A DNA stretch of 64,000 bases from Apostichopus japonicus. Lineage: Eukaryota > Echinodermata > Holothuroidea > Aspidochirotida > Stichopodidae. The stretch lies in contig NC_092568.1 in NCBI RefSeq assembly GCF_037975245.1, positions 41,467,631 to 41,531,630 of the forward strand, read 5' to 3'. The notes under the pieces are model-generated. The model did not search any database, was not told the DNA's origin, and saw nothing but the letters and a program-made list of their open reading frames with translations. Within the stretch, counting starts at the first letter, position 1. Each line of letters starts with the position of its first letter. Below, one piece after another: positions 26,801-37,499 of the stretch. Both the position numbers and the translations under genes were made by a program.

Positions 26801-29800
26801 CTTCAAGTTTCTTGCATCCAAGAAAGTGTGATTAAGTTGTATTGTTCAATAACTTCAGCCATGATCCTAAAAGTAAACTAGGTCTACTAAATCTGGACAT
26901 AAAAGTATGGTAGGCTAGTAGTTACGTTTATGAAAATTAATTGACTTTTCTTGAGATCTTACACATTTGTTTTTGTTTGTCTGAAAATTTTGATAAACAG
27001 GAGGAGTCACTTGCCAAATGCAACCAGTACTACACTACCATGCTCTTCTTAGTTTGCATTTGATGCACAGTTTGCACTGGCGCAGAGAATAGTGCCACAA
27101 TAGCAATGTATACACAAAATCCTTGAGATGTAATGAAATTGCTACAATATATTTTATGTAATATCTTAAAGAATTATTGATTCTGTAAAGTAGGGCTTTA
27201 CGGTAACTATGGAAGAATGAATGAATTGCCAAAATAATAGCACACCCTGGAAGAAATTGTAAAAGTATCTTCAGGAGACAAAATTACTGCATGTGTTATT
27301 GTATGCCGTAGCAGCTTACTATGTACATAGTAATACAAACTGGAACAGGAAATTAAATGATCAATTAATAACGCACGTGTACATCCTGGAAGAGATTTAA
27401 ATGTATACAGTGTGAATTCATGTTGCATATAGAGAATTCAGTTTACTATATAAATAAATCTTTATATACATTATATTCTGTCAGTTTACATTGCCCAAGG
27501 CACTGAGGTTTAAGTAACACATAGTACTGTGTACTGGATCCATTGGCTGCAAGTAATAAAGTGCTATAGCCTTCAATATTTTATTTATTTGTTTTCCACA
27601 AAAGTACAAAGTGGAGGGAAGTCTTCCATAAAGCTTAAAAGCTTAACAATGTGGAAGACTCCCTGAAGAAAGAAAAGAAAAGAAAAAAGAACAAATATAT
27701 ATGTATAAATACATATATATAATATTTCTGTGCATTTGCTGTGAGCAGTAAAAGTGCCACCATTCTACATAATACTGTACTGTATAGATAACGCTGTTAT
27801 GTAGAGTGGTAATTTGCTATATAGCAATACATGAGCTGCTTATTAATTAGGCCTATTGCTGTAAGAAGTTAAGTGCTGTAGCACTCATATGTACTACAAT
27901 AAACAGTACTCTGTATTAGCTTTAAGTAGTAAAGTGCTTTACATAGCATATAGTAGACAGTTAGTACTGTGTATTACAGTAGCTGTAAGTAGTAAAGTGC
28001 TTTACATAGCATACATACAGTACAGTAGACAGTTAGTACTGTGTATTGGCTGTCAGTAGTAAAGTGCTTTACATAGCATACATACAGTACAGTAGACAGT
28101 TAGTACTGTGTATTGGCTGTAAGTAGTAAAGTGCTTTACATAGCATACATACAGTACAGTAGACAGTTAGTACTCTGTATTAGCTGTAAGTAGTAAAGTG
28201 CTTTACATAGCATACATACAGTACAGTAGACAGTTAGTACTGTATATTGGCTGTAAGTAGTAAAGTGCTTTACATAGCATACATACAGTACAGTAGACAG
28301 TTAGTACTGTGTATTGGCTGTAAGTAGTAAAGTGCTTTACATAGCATACATACAGTACAGTAGACAGTTAGTACTCTGTATTAGCTGTAAGTAGTAAAGT
28401 GCTTTACATAGCATACATACAGTACAGTAGACAGTTAGTACTGTATATTGGCTGTAAGTAGTAAAGTGCTTTACATAGCATACATACAGTACAGTAGACA
28501 GTTAGTACTGTGTATTGGCTGTAAGTAGTAAAGTGCTTTACATAGCATACATACAGTACAGTAGACAGTTAGTACTCTGTATTAGCTGTAAGTAGTAAAG
28601 TGCTTTACATAGCATACATACAGTACAGTAGACAGTTAGTACTGTATATTGGCTGTAAGTAGTAAAGTGCTTTACATAGCATACATACAGTACAGTAGAC
28701 AGTTAGTACTGTGTATTGGCTGTAAGTAGTAAAGTGCTTTACATAGCATACATACAGTACAGTAGACAGTTAGTACTGTGTATTGGCTGTCAGTAGTAAA
28801 GTGCTTTACATAGCATACATACAGTACAGTAGACAGTCAGTACTGTATATTGGCTGTAAGTAGTAAAGTGCTTTACATAGCATACATACAGTACAGTAGA
28901 CAGTTAGTACTGTGTATTGGCTGTCAGTAGTAAAGTGCTTTACATAGCATACATACAGTACAGTAGACAGTTAGTACTGTATATTGGCTGTAAGTAGTAA
29001 AGTGCTTTACATAGCATACATACAGTACAGTAGACAGTCAGTACTGTATATTGGCTGTAAGTAGTAAAGTGCTTTACATAGCATACATACAGTACAGTAG
29101 ACAGTTAGTACTGTATATTGGCTGTCAGTAGTAAAGTGCTATACATGGCATGTATACAGTACAGTACACTAGTTAGTACTGTAAATTGGCTTTACTTATG
29201 TAGTAAAGTGCTGAGCATAGTTTACAGTAAAGTAGATAGTTTGTAGTGAAGACTAAAATGGCCTACCATACATGTATTATGGCTATCAGTGAATAGTAAC
29301 ATGCTGTACATTGGTAGTAAAGTGCTATAGTCACAGACATATAGAACTGTACACTAACTATAAGCAGATTAGTGCTGTAGTCACATTAGTACATCATATC
29401 TGCATTGAGCAGTATCAAGTGCCATGCACAGATTGAAGCCGTATACCCTTTGGTGCTCAACAAAGCACTGCTATTTCTGATTTCTTTATTTAGGCAACTT
29501 TCTATAAACAGAACCAAGGAAATCTTCTGACACAAAAAGCCTTTCAAATCTTCTAAAGAATCTGTACAGTATATATACACACATGGTAAGCTGCAAATTG
29601 GTAAATACAACAGTTGCAGTCAAAGGAATTCTGAACTGCATTAGGGTTACAAGCATACATAGGTTAGTAACAATATGTACTGCACATTGCCGTAAGAAGT
29701 TTGGAGCAATTTCAAAATGTCTTCAACACTGCATATAGGTTCTGAGTTTCTAAATATGCAAAACAGGTAACACATATCACCACATCACAACACACGGGAA

Positions 29801-32800
29801 CTGTTACACGTAACACCACATCACAAAACTCAGGAACTGTTACACGTAACACCACATCACAACTGTAACAAAGAAGTTCCTTCCATATGTTGGAAAGAGA
29901 TTTTATCAACAGAAAATTTGTAATAAAAAACAGTTTCTCAAACACACATAAAGAAGAAAAGAATATTTCCAATAAGGTAAGGTAAGGTAAGGAAAAAAAT
30001 AATTTAAAATAAATATATAGCGCATGGTTATTCATTTATTGCTGCCCTATGGTAAGGTAAGAAACTAGCAGTGGGAAAATGAAACAAATATAACCAATGA
30101 TTATTCATTTATTTTTGCACTAAGGTAAGGTAAGAATCTAGCCATGTAATAATTATTTTTAAAGTACAAGACATAACTTACAGTACATATTAAGAGCATC
30201 CTAACTTATCGTGGGCATATACAGTAGCATACAACAATACCATATGTTGTAACTAAAGATAAACATGAGCCCACATTCAGTAATTATGTTATATGATCAG
30301 TATGTTTTACACCAATTGCACGTGTATTGTAACAGAACAGCCCATATAAACATGTTAAATGAGTTATACTATTACCTTTTGGTTTCCTGAATGTTTGGTT
30401 TATTATTTGCACAACAAGAACCACAAAACACTCCATACGACATATTAATTTAATTTGATATGAAAACAACGATTTTGGCAAGACATGTCTGAGAAGATTC
30501 CTCAAGTCATCGCATTTCACTCAACACAGTGACTAAATAAACTCGTAATGATATATGATCTCACCGTTGAGTAAAACGAGATACTTCTAACATATTATGT
30601 GACTTTTGTAGGAATTCTTACATATATCTTAAATCAAAAGAAAAAAACACAAATATATCATCTAAATACTCACCGATTCAATATGTAACAAACCACCAAT
30701 TTTTTGGGTTTCCTTGTGACCAACATCAAACCAAGAGCAGATATAATCTCCACAGACGTATCAATCACAACAATTCAGAATCTAAGCAGTTTTAAGGAAA
30801 GCGTTGAGCTATGTTGAGCACAATAATAATAAATGCATGAAGCAGCCAACTGGCTAACACTAGCAGAGTTTTACAATAGCTGACTGCACACTAGCATAAT
30901 GCAGTCACTGCTGATGCAGGACTGGCTGCTTCCATCATAATTACTTGGGCTATTCCACTATTCATTGTAGGTGACTCCAAAAATAGATGCATGTTTATTT
31001 GTATGGGCTATGGGGATGAAACTATATGCAAAAATAAAGAGTACAAAAAAAGACAAAAGCAAGAAGACAAAACAAGGAAAGGATAATTTCACTTTAAAGT
31101 AGCATCTTGAGTTGTTGATGGGTGTTCTTTTCTCTTTGTCTTTAGTTTTATTGATGATAGCAATTTATGTCATTAGCTTTTAGCATGATGTCACTAACTT
31201 AGGAATATTACATTTTCTTTCATCCAAATGATAGGGTACTGTTGCATTTTTAGCTCAGCTGAAAGCTTTCAGCTGAGGTGTAGCTATCCTGTGATTTTGC
31301 AGACTTTCTGTCACTTTTTGCCAGCTTGTTTGAAGGATTGCCGGTTTCATTTAAATGATAGGACACTGTTGCATTTTTGGCTTTCAGCTGAGGTGTAGCT
31401 ATAAGTGTGATTTGCAGACTTTCTGTCAATTTTTCCCAGCGTGTTTTTGAATGACTGCCTCTTTGTCATTTTGCATTCGATTTGGCTAAAATTTGTGATT
31501 TTTTTTGTGTGTGAGTTAAGTTTACATACATGTGATCATATTTTATAACTATGAGGGTCATTTGAGGCCACGAGCAGTCATTGTCTGAAAAAGTAAAATA
31601 TGATTACTCCTTCTAGAGCTTTTGTCCAAATTTGCTGAAATGTTGTGGATATAATGTTTGAATAGTGGTGAACCAAAGTTGTGGATATAACGTAACAACC
31701 AAAGTTGTTCTGAGAAAGAAGTTTTGTTATCATATGAGGGCCAAAAACAGGGCCTTCTGTACAAAGTTTTCAGTTGTAATGTACCCTTGGACAGCTCATA
31801 CTGTAAGTTGACCATCCCTGTACAATAGCGAAGTGACCTAGATAAAATTAGTTCAGGGAGACTTGACTTGTACATGTATGCAGAATCGGGCAATCTTGGA
31901 TCAGGTTTTGGTTGGTTACTGGATCAGGTTTCTATTGGGACTTTCAGGTTACGAATAAGTTTGTGACAGTATAGATCCAATGACAATCCAAACCAATGAA
32001 TTCATGATGGCGTGTGTGAGTATACATGCAAAACTGTATACGGTTGGTGTGTATGTATGTGTGTGTGTGTGTGCTGTCTTCCTGTAACACCTGTATCAAT
32101 TAAAGTGTATCATGTTTGGCATGTTGCTTGTCCATATTAGATAGGGAGGGACCTTTCAATTGATTTTATTGGAAGTCAAGAGTCATCCAAAGTCAACAGG
32201 ATAAAACAATGAAACCTTGTACCTACCTTATCTCAAGAATGGAATCATGAAGGTACTCATTCTGAGTTGGAAAAACCCCTTGATATTTAAGGCCAAAGTC
32301 AATTGACTGTCAACTGGTTCATATGTGAAATCATTGTGACCACCATAGCAAAGGAAATGTAACATTGACAAGTCTCCTGTTTCCATGAGGTGCCATTTTG
32401 ATTTTAAATGAACTAATTATTGTGAAGGTCAAAATTCTTCAAGGGTCAACAAAGACTCAACAGTATCTCCTATAAACAAAACTTTTTCATGATCTCTTGC
32501 AAGGTTGACATTGGCGCATACCCTGTTACAATGAAGTCATCCATTAAACCTCAACATAATTTTGCATTCTGGTTTAAATATACTAAACAGGCAGCTCTGC
32601 AGTTTAAGTATTCAAGTGCACAACTTTATAGCGGTAATAACAGCCTTTTGCCTATTCAAATTTAATTCAATCTTTCATCATTTTAATAATAATAAATTAT
32701 CTTGTCTTTTTTATCAAAACAAATTTTTACAACTTTCTAACATTGTAACAAACCACAGTACGTCTGCTAAGGAAAGATCATAATGGAAGGGAAGGGAATA

Positions 32801-35800
32801 GGAGATGGGAGGAAAGGAAATGACACCGTTATCCAGCGTATGGCTTATATTTTACGCACAAACTAATGGATAAACTGCTCAGAAATATTGCAAATCAAAA
32901 CAAATTTCTCAAGCTTAGATTTATAAGCCTCTTAGCTTAGCTTAGCTAAGCCTCTGTAGCATTGCTGTTCTCTTTTAGGTATTTGATGGCATTCTTCATT
33001 TATGAGCTTTCTGAAATACCTTAACAAGAACATACAAAATTAGGTACAATTTGTTCTGCTTGTCCCCAAATTACAAACTTGAAATTAAATTTGTCAGATC
33101 ACTGTCACTGAAACAGATCTCAAAGTGTTGCTGCTTGATATCAAAATGACCTAAATATTTTTGGCAATCTTCAATAAAACATTGTTAGCCTATATCAATG
33201 TAACACTTATGATTGCACACAATGAACTTGCACTGACTACATGTATTATACTAGTACTCTCCAATGCGTGACAAAATGACAAAGCTAGTATTGGAAGTTA
33301 TATAAATTGCATCTAGTCTGTTGTTCTAATCCATAAAGATTCTTTTCCGTAGGCGGATTAACTGTGCATTTAGGCCTTCAGTATAATCTATGGTATGTTC
33401 CACAAGTAATGTTAACATGTTGTTCAATTTGACCAATCAGTGTCCAGGACTGGGAATTCTCTGTCACATTCGAAACAGATGTGATTCTTAATTGACAACC
33501 CATTAATGAGATTGGTTTCCTGTTAACTGTGATGGTTTGATTCATGATTTCTTCGTAAATTTTGACATTTTAAATAGGTGGTTAAATTTTGAACTGAAAA
33601 GCTGGTTAGTGTTGCTTAATAAGCAGATTTTCAATGCAATATTACCCTTTAATATGATTTCATAACACAGGATTTACAAAATTGCATTAGTCACTGCTTC
33701 ACCTGCTATGACCTCATCATTCATTAGAAATTATAGCAGGAAATTGTGAAGCACCATTCCGTATGTCAGCCAGTTGAAGTTCAGAAATGACCACAAATTA
33801 TTTTTCTGCCAACTACCTTTCAGTGGACATTAATTCTTTTTGACTCACTTTAAAGAATTCCCACAGAGAAAGAGTTTTCAATCCTAAAAGTATAATATTG
33901 TACATTATTCCTGTTTTATTCTAGCCACATTGCAGTTCCCATACAATTACTAATTTTCTACATACGGTATTGCAGTTCACATTTTGACTCACTTTAAAGA
34001 ATTCCCATAAGAAAGAGTTTTCAATCCTAAAAGTATTGTAAATTATTCCTGTTATATTCCAGCCACAATTCAGTTCCCATATAATTACTAATATTCCACA
34101 TACGGTATTGCAGTTCATATAAATAAAGGGACAAATATATAAGATGAATATTTCAAGACCTTTGATTTGTTTCATTTACTAAACAGCTGTGAGAACAAAT
34201 TTCAGTTTGTTATATTAACTATTAATATTCCATCCTATGCTAAATGCAATATTTAACTAAAGTATTCAATAAATTACAGTATTGTGTTTAACTATTGACC
34301 TAAAATGTAACTTATTGTTGGGCAAATCATGTCATATTTCATTGCTACAAATTAATGGAATAAAATTTTTGATATTTTGGAAAATACTTTGTGAATTATC
34401 CATCCCATCCACAATAGAAATCACAATTCAACTTTTGCCAACATACAATAAACCCCATCCATTTACACAATTTATAGGGGACCAGTTTGTTGTATAAAGG
34501 TGTATCAGTCCCTGTGATTTAAACCCTGAGATAGACTTGGATCGAGGGAGAATCAGACCTCTCTCCTTCGCCCTCTTCTTGGTGCTAAATTTGTAAATGA
34601 AGCTCATGGTTGAGCTGGCATCAGCACTGAACTTTTACTTGTGTTGTTTGTAACATGTTGAATTCCACACATTGTATTAGGCAATAAGTGCTGTGTTTTA
34701 AATCACAGAGCTATAGTTTTGCGCCTTTACTTCAAATAAACAATCCTCAGCTTCCTGTTTGGTGATTGTGAGGACGAGGTCTGATGCCCAACACATACTT
34801 GTAAACACAAAGAGGTTCAAACTCAATTCAACTTGTTTCAACATTGAATTGAGAGCACTGGGTCTGATACCGAGCACAGATCTGATGCAACATGCACGGA
34901 GGTTCAAACTTTGTTCAAACAAAGTTGTTTTAACATTATATGTAAATGTGGCCTAGGTACTGTACGTGAATCATCTACAGACTATGCATTGGTGCTTGCT
35001 TACCCAATGATCAGTTAAATTTGTAGTTTAATAATGCTTATAATCAAGAAAGTTCAGATCTATTGATACTGTAAGCTCTAGTGCTACCCAGGTGGTATAA
35101 AAGCAAGATGGCCTTCCAGTGTGGCCACTGACATGACATCACAATGGAAGACACATCCAGATATGTCAAGAGCCAGTTTGTACCCAAGACTATTTTGTCA
35201 CTAGTTCCCCTTTTGTATGAGCACTTCAATTTTATGAATAATGTAGTGTTTTTTATGAATGTTAATCATTTGCAATATCGGTATCGGCCAATGTTTGCAA
35301 TAACAGCGGTATATTGGTATAATATAATTTTGTTTTCACAACAAAACCACTTCTTGTTCAGTTACTTGCAATGATTTCTTTAAATCTATTCTTAAAAACC
35401 CATTTCTTAGCCTCAGTTTCGATTGGGTTTAATAGCCAGTGGTAAATATGCCGATCAGCTGGTTTAAAGAAGATAACGATCTGTAAACAGACCAGTCAGG
35501 CCACTTAAAATTACATACATTAATAGATTTATGCAAGTGATTACTGTTTTTGAGTTACAAGTGCAAACGATCATAACTGATGACAGTTGGTATAAGTTTA
35601 TGCATGACGTAAAGTACGATTTGACTGTTTAAAAATATCTGTATCGGGCTGATATCAGATTATTGGAATATCGGATATCGGCCAAAATTGATATTGGTGA
35701 TATCGGCACAACACTAATTATGAAAATTTGATGACACTTTATCCATATTTTCCTAGGCCCTTGACTGAACTAATACTAAGATCATTCATAAGCTATGACA

Positions 35801-37461
35801 TAGCAAACTATGAGGAATTGTCTCTATGTTTGACAGGTTATAGTGCACCAGGGTAATATTGTGATGGTGATGAGCACTGTTATTGGTGCATATATCTGCG
35901 CTTTATAATTTCTCAGTATATATGTATACCATAACAATGTGAACAGGCGACTAAAACTTCACAAGTTACAGGACACAAATATTGTGTCTGATCCTAAATT
36001 GCTGGTGTCCAATTACCTCTCCCCCCCCCCTCCACCACCCCCAGACTTTCTGGTCACTGGCATGGGGAGAAATACAAATGCAACAAAATATGATAACCAA
36101 AGTTGTCTAGTTTTGCTTTACCCACTTTATATTTAGCCCTGAACATACATGCACCCAGGGATAGGTCATGTTGTTTGGACAAATCTGTACTTAATTGCCA
36201 TGTTGTCCAACTGTTCAGCCTGATCATGGGTATCTGGCGAATCTGGCCACCCTACCTCAATTCCTGATGATCAGAAAAATGCAGGTCCCAACATATGAAA
36301 CTATTTCCAATTTCCTGCCAACCAAGGAATTATAGCCTGTTTTTTAATTTAGGCTATTCCCCTTAGTTAGGCCAATCCATATGATTATGACATTAATTCT
36401 AAACTGTTAACTTTAGTTTAGTAAAAAAGGATCAGGAGGGACACTCAAGTCCCCATCAAGGACCTTATAGGAGAGAAATAAAACTGAAGAAACAAACACT
36501 CAGACCTGATTACAATGCTTTAAGTGCTTGTCTAAAGCATTCTTAAAACCCATTCACACTACTTGCACATACAACTTTCTCAGGCAAACTGTTCCACTCA
36601 TTCACAACCGTATTAGAAAAAAAGTTATCCTGAATATTAATCCTACATTTAGACTTTTGGAGTTTAAGACAATGACCTCTGGTACAAATACTATTAGCAA
36701 ACATGATAAAGTCAGTGAAGGATAAACTGTCAAAACCAAACACAATCTTGAATCAATTCACCACGTAACCTCCTAAGCTCTAGTGTGGTGAGATTCAACA
36801 GTTGTAACCGCCTATAATAAGGAACACCCTTTAAGGAACTAATCATCCTAGTAGCCCTCCTCTGGAGTTTTCGAGTACTTCCTTACCCTTAGCAATATAT
36901 GGGTTCCAAGCCTGCACAGCATACTTCAGATGAGGCCTAACCAACTGCTTATAAAGCCTAACAACTAGGCCCTATGTCCTCTTTCTGCAAAACTGAAGTT
37001 CCTCTTCCTTTTAGTCTTGCCACTAATGTTTTAGTGAATTTTCCTTCCAGTTCGCAATGTTATTTCGTTACTGTATGCTAGCCTATGTCAGCAGTTTATA
37101 GTCCTACCATTCACCTCATTTGGCCTTCTTTCAATATAAGATGTGGCCTACACCATTGCAGCTAGTGTGTATAGTGCAACATGAAAGTACATTAGCCAAG
37201 CCTAAGTTAGGCCTAGCTTGTAATATACTGCATATCCCTATAGGAGTGTAACACTGTCATCGATTGTAGCCTAGCCTTCATTCGGACCGTACCTTTGAAA
37301 AATGTCAAGGCAAGTGGATATAGCTCAGCGACTGAAAACCCCCATTCTAAGTCAGTCTCTGCTTTGTTTTCGTCAATAACTTCAGTTTCCTTTCCCTCCT
37401 GTTGATCTTTGGGTACATCCTCGTCCTCGACAAGTGGTGTTAGGGCATCAGGCGCAGCCAT
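7429..37461 (-). CDS. ACBD3: Golgi resident protein GCP60 / acyl-CoA-binding domain-containing protein 3, 9 exons, complete
   Basis: Joining 37461-37293, 21805-21664, 18324-18184, 16410-16297, 15232-15145, 11027-10916, 9478-9344, 8685-8386 and 7643-7429 gives 1416 nt, 471 residues and a TAA stop, with every junction in phase and GT-AG. Residues about 40-145 form the acyl-CoA-binding domain ([35 protein letters not shown]). About 145-195 is a charged Arg/Glu coiled coil and about 195-245 is Gln-rich. About 320-467 is the GOLD domain ([55 protein letters not shown]). In vertebrates ACBD3 is a Golgi scaffold: its GOLD domain binds giantin and its Gln-rich region binds PI4KB. The chosen ATG is the first in frame, with A at -3 and G at +4. 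The N-terminal leader is shorter and less Pro-rich than in mammals. The gene spans 30 kb, half of it intron 1, which is full of repeats. The identity is secure. Confidence 0.95.
8386..8685 (-). CDS. ACBD3: ACBD3 coding exon 8 (GOLD domain)
   Basis: Encodes [20 protein letters not shown] and the GOLD beta strands [39 protein letters not shown] and [18 protein letters not shown]. The acidic run corresponds to the one between the two halves of the GOLD domain in vertebrates. Donor AAG|GTAAGA. Confidence 0.95.
9105..9406. repeat. ~150 bp tandem duplication that copies half of ACBD3 exon 7
   Basis: Copy 9105-9252 and copy 9253-9406 are nearly identical. The second holds the true 3' part of exon 7 and its donor. 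The first holds a 63 nt pseudo-exon (9190-9252) with donor GTAGGT and no proper acceptor. Confidence 0.88.
9344..9478 (-). CDS. ACBD3: ACBD3 coding exon 7 (linker)
   Basis: Encodes [36 protein letters not shown] and GPDGAVNGN, a low-complexity linker ahead of the GOLD domain. 135 nt, phase 1 at both ends. The last 63 nt and the donor are repeated downstream at 9190-9252. Confidence 0.83.
10916..11027 (-). CDS. ACBD3: ACBD3 coding exon 6 (Gln-rich region)
   Basis: Encodes [20 protein letters not shown] then [17 protein letters not shown]. Acceptor CATTGCAG|C is good. The donor AATG|GTTGGT is a poor match to consensus but keeps phase with exon 7. Confidence 0.85.
12160..14680. repeat. ~400 bp tandem satellite rich in GGTCA motifs
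   Basis: About six units, the inner ones spaced about 400-410 bp (TTGACCTTTGGTGACCTTGG near 13050, 13453 and 13859; a diverged TGACCTTTGGTGACCTTGG at 12653). Each also has AAAGGTCACACGGGGGTCAA and AGAGGTCAAATTGAGGTCAA. Outer units are more diverged. It lies in the ACBD3 intron between exons 5 and 6. Confidence 0.88.
14803..14860. repeat. (AC)n microsatellite
   Basis: About 29 uninterrupted CA dinucleotides directly after the GGTCA satellite. Confidence 0.97.
14878..14907. other. Perfect 12 bp stem hairpin
   Basis: GGTTCCTTGCTT and AAGCAAGGAACC are separated by TGCAAA. It lies 17 bp after the (AC)n tract and may be the end of the satellite-bearing element. No known RNA family recognised. Confidence 0.7.
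15145..15232 (-). CDS. ACBD3: ACBD3 coding exon 5 (Gln-rich region)
   Basis: Encodes [20 protein letters not shown] then QQYPNNPEQ. The AAQQYP-N-EQ motif is shared with the vertebrate ACBD3 Q region that contacts PI4KB. Acceptor GTTCCAG|G, donor ACAG|GTAGGA. Confidence 0.87.
16297..16410 (-). CDS. ACBD3: ACBD3 coding exon 4 (charged coiled coil)
   Basis: Almost purely Arg/Glu/Lys ([35 protein letters not shown]), matching the single-helix charged region of ACBD3. Acceptor CTTTACAG|A, donor AAAG|GTACAT. A 171 bp tandem array starts right at the acceptor side. Confidence 0.88.
16418..16915. repeat. 171 bp tandem repeat, nearly 3 copies, touching ACBD3 exon 4
   Basis: GAAGAACCACAGAGG recurs at 16418, 16589 and 16760. 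Copies 2 and 3 are nearly identical; the last one decays after 16855. The left end overlaps the pyrimidine tract of the exon 4 acceptor. Confidence 0.9.
17401..17705. repeat. 50 bp minisatellite, 6 copies
   Basis: TCACTAGCTTGTTATGAATA starts at 17411, 17461, 17511, 17561, 17611 and 17661 with few differences. Confidence 0.92.
18184..18324 (-). CDS. ACBD3: ACBD3 coding exon 3 (end of ACB domain)
   Basis: Encodes [36 protein letters not shown] and the start of the charged helix (REKEELERK). REW-LG-SKE is the conserved last part of the ACBD3 ACB domain. Acceptor TTTCAG|G, donor AACG|GTGAGA. Confidence 0.93.
19345..19830. repeat. 116-133 bp tandem repeat, 4 copies
   Basis: GTTAGAAGGATTCCATTA starts at 19345, 19461, 19579 and 19712. 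Each unit includes TATTGATCACTGTCAAT and CATACTCTATCCCTTATC. Confidence 0.9.
19898..21524. mobile_element. hAT-like non-autonomous DNA transposon, 1.6 kb, with another nested inside
   Basis: Starts CACTGGCGGATCCA and ends with its exact reverse complement TGGATCCGCCAGTG. It is flanked by the perfect 8 bp repeat CTGGAGAA (19890-19897 and 21525-21532). 8 bp duplications and CASTGGCGGATCC ends are typical of hAT elements. The interior is G/C-run rich and codes for no transposase. Confidence 0.85.
20734..21086. mobile_element. Nested hAT-like element, 353 bp
   Basis: Flanked by the perfect 8 bp repeat CCCTTACT (20726-20733 and 21087-21094). The ends, TAGTGGCGGAGCGTCC and GAGCGTCCCACTG, are imperfect inverted repeats. 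It lies inside the 19898-21524 element, so it jumped later. Confidence 0.65.
21664..21805 (-). CDS. ACBD3: ACBD3 coding exon 2 (core of ACB domain)
   Basis: Encodes [20 protein letters not shown] and [19 protein letters not shown], the acyl-CoA-binding helices. Acceptor ATCAACAG|AG, donor GGAG|GTAAGG. It lies 142 bp left of the 1.6 kb hAT-like element at 19898-21524. Confidence 0.93.
21960..22640. repeat. ~119 bp tandem repeat, about 5 copies
   Basis: CTGTATGATCCCTTCAGACC recurs near 22022, 22142, 22260 and 22379, with a decayed fifth copy. TGTATGATCC is itself a sub-repeat within each unit. Open frames on the minus strand here are only repeat translations. Confidence 0.9.
22690..24870. other. 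ACBD3 intron 1, nothing recognised
   Basis: No repeat structure, exon or RNA gene seen. Confidence 0.5.
24874..24957. repeat. Short tandem repeat at the 5' edge of the LINE relic
   Basis: TTACTGTGTGATGACTG is present three times here and once more at about 25863, right after the LINE relic. Confidence 0.85.
24957..25860 (+). pseudogene. Degraded non-LTR retrotransposon, reverse-transcriptase C-terminal part
   Basis: Pieces in shifting frames follow the usual order of CR1/L2-like LINE ORF2 ends. [20 protein letters not shown] comes first (the L--W---N-LK-N--K-E signature). Then [19 protein letters not shown] (S--DYCN-LL), [14 protein letters not shown], and near the end [20 protein letters not shown] with [12 protein letters not shown]. 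The catalytic fingers and palm are missing, so the copy is 5'-truncated and frameshifted. The clade cannot be fixed by eye. Confidence 0.82.
25870..27830. other. ACBD3 intron 1, purine-rich tract
   Basis: About 26243-26345 is almost pure A/G on the plus strand. Otherwise nothing recognised. Confidence 0.5.
27840..29170. repeat. 67 bp satellite with higher-order structure, about 18 copies
   Basis: TAGTAAAGTGCTTTACATAG recurs every 67 bp. Inner units start near 28037, 28104, 28171, 28238, 28305 and so on. Three variants (TACTGTGTATTGG, TACTCTGTATTAG, TACTGTATATTGG) cycle in order, giving a 201 bp higher-order repeat from about 28104 to 28706. Edge units are diverged. Confidence 0.93.
29762..29868. 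repeat. ~38 bp tandem repeat, 3 copies
   Basis: GTAACACCACATCACAA recurs three times with CAGGAACTGTTACAC between copies. Confidence 0.85.
29970..31220. other. ACBD3 intron 1, GGTAA runs
   Basis: Short runs of GGTAA at 29976-29992, 30050-30060 and 30123-30133; otherwise nothing recognised. Confidence 0.5.
31224..31450. repeat. Two ~115 bp direct copies with a 24 bp palindrome
   Basis: Both copies have GTTGCATTTTT-GCT, TTTCAGCTGAGGTGTAGCTAT and GCAGACTTTCTGTCA. The first has a perfect palindrome at 31254-31277 (CTCAGCTGAAAG then its reverse complement). The second has lost the left arm. Confidence 0.8.
31460..33830. other. ACBD3 intron 1, nothing coding; repeat copy at 33353-33645
   Basis: A TG-rich tract lies near 32047-32072. 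33353-33645 is the partner of the dispersed repeat at 3838-4135. No exon seen. Confidence 0.5.
33838..34115. repeat. ~140 bp tandem duplication
   Basis: TTGACTCACTTTAAAGAATT begins two copies at 33839 and 33983, each also with GAGTTTTCAATCCTAAAAGT and ACATACGGTATTGCAGTTCA. Confidence 0.88.
34120..35230. other. ACBD3 intron 1, nothing recognised
   Basis: Only weak internal similarity (AGAGGTTCAAACT near 34811 and GGAGGTTCAAACT near 34899). Confidence 0.4.
35243..35717. mobile_element. Possible degraded transposon with ATCGGC-rich ends
   Basis: The left half reads TAGTGTT then TATCGGTATCGGCCAATG; the right end reads GATATCGGCACAACACTA. Short inverted ends (TAGTGTT/AACACTA) and runs of TATCGG are seen. 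A short open stretch [17 protein letters not shown] resembles a LINE ORF2 end. No target duplication is clear. Confidence 0.35.
36500..36970 (-). pseudogene. Second LINE reverse-transcriptase relic
   Basis: On the minus strand, starting near 36970, fragments read [20 protein letters not shown], then [18 protein letters not shown], then [20 protein letters not shown] and [20 protein letters not shown]. This is the end of a CR1/L2-like ORF2 of a different subtype from the copy at 25 kb. Frameshifts and stops show it is dead. Confidence 0.8.
37293..37461 (-). CDS. ACBD3: ACBD3 coding exon 1
   Basis: Encodes [19 protein letters not shown] and the start of the ACB domain ([17 protein letters not shown]). 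It is an acidic leader without signal peptide. The donor is AAAG|GTACGG, phase 1. The start context is GCCAACATGGCTG. Confidence 0.92.
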
Positions 37462-37499
37462 GTTGGCAGATATCCACGTCGTCTGTTTTGCGTTCACCT

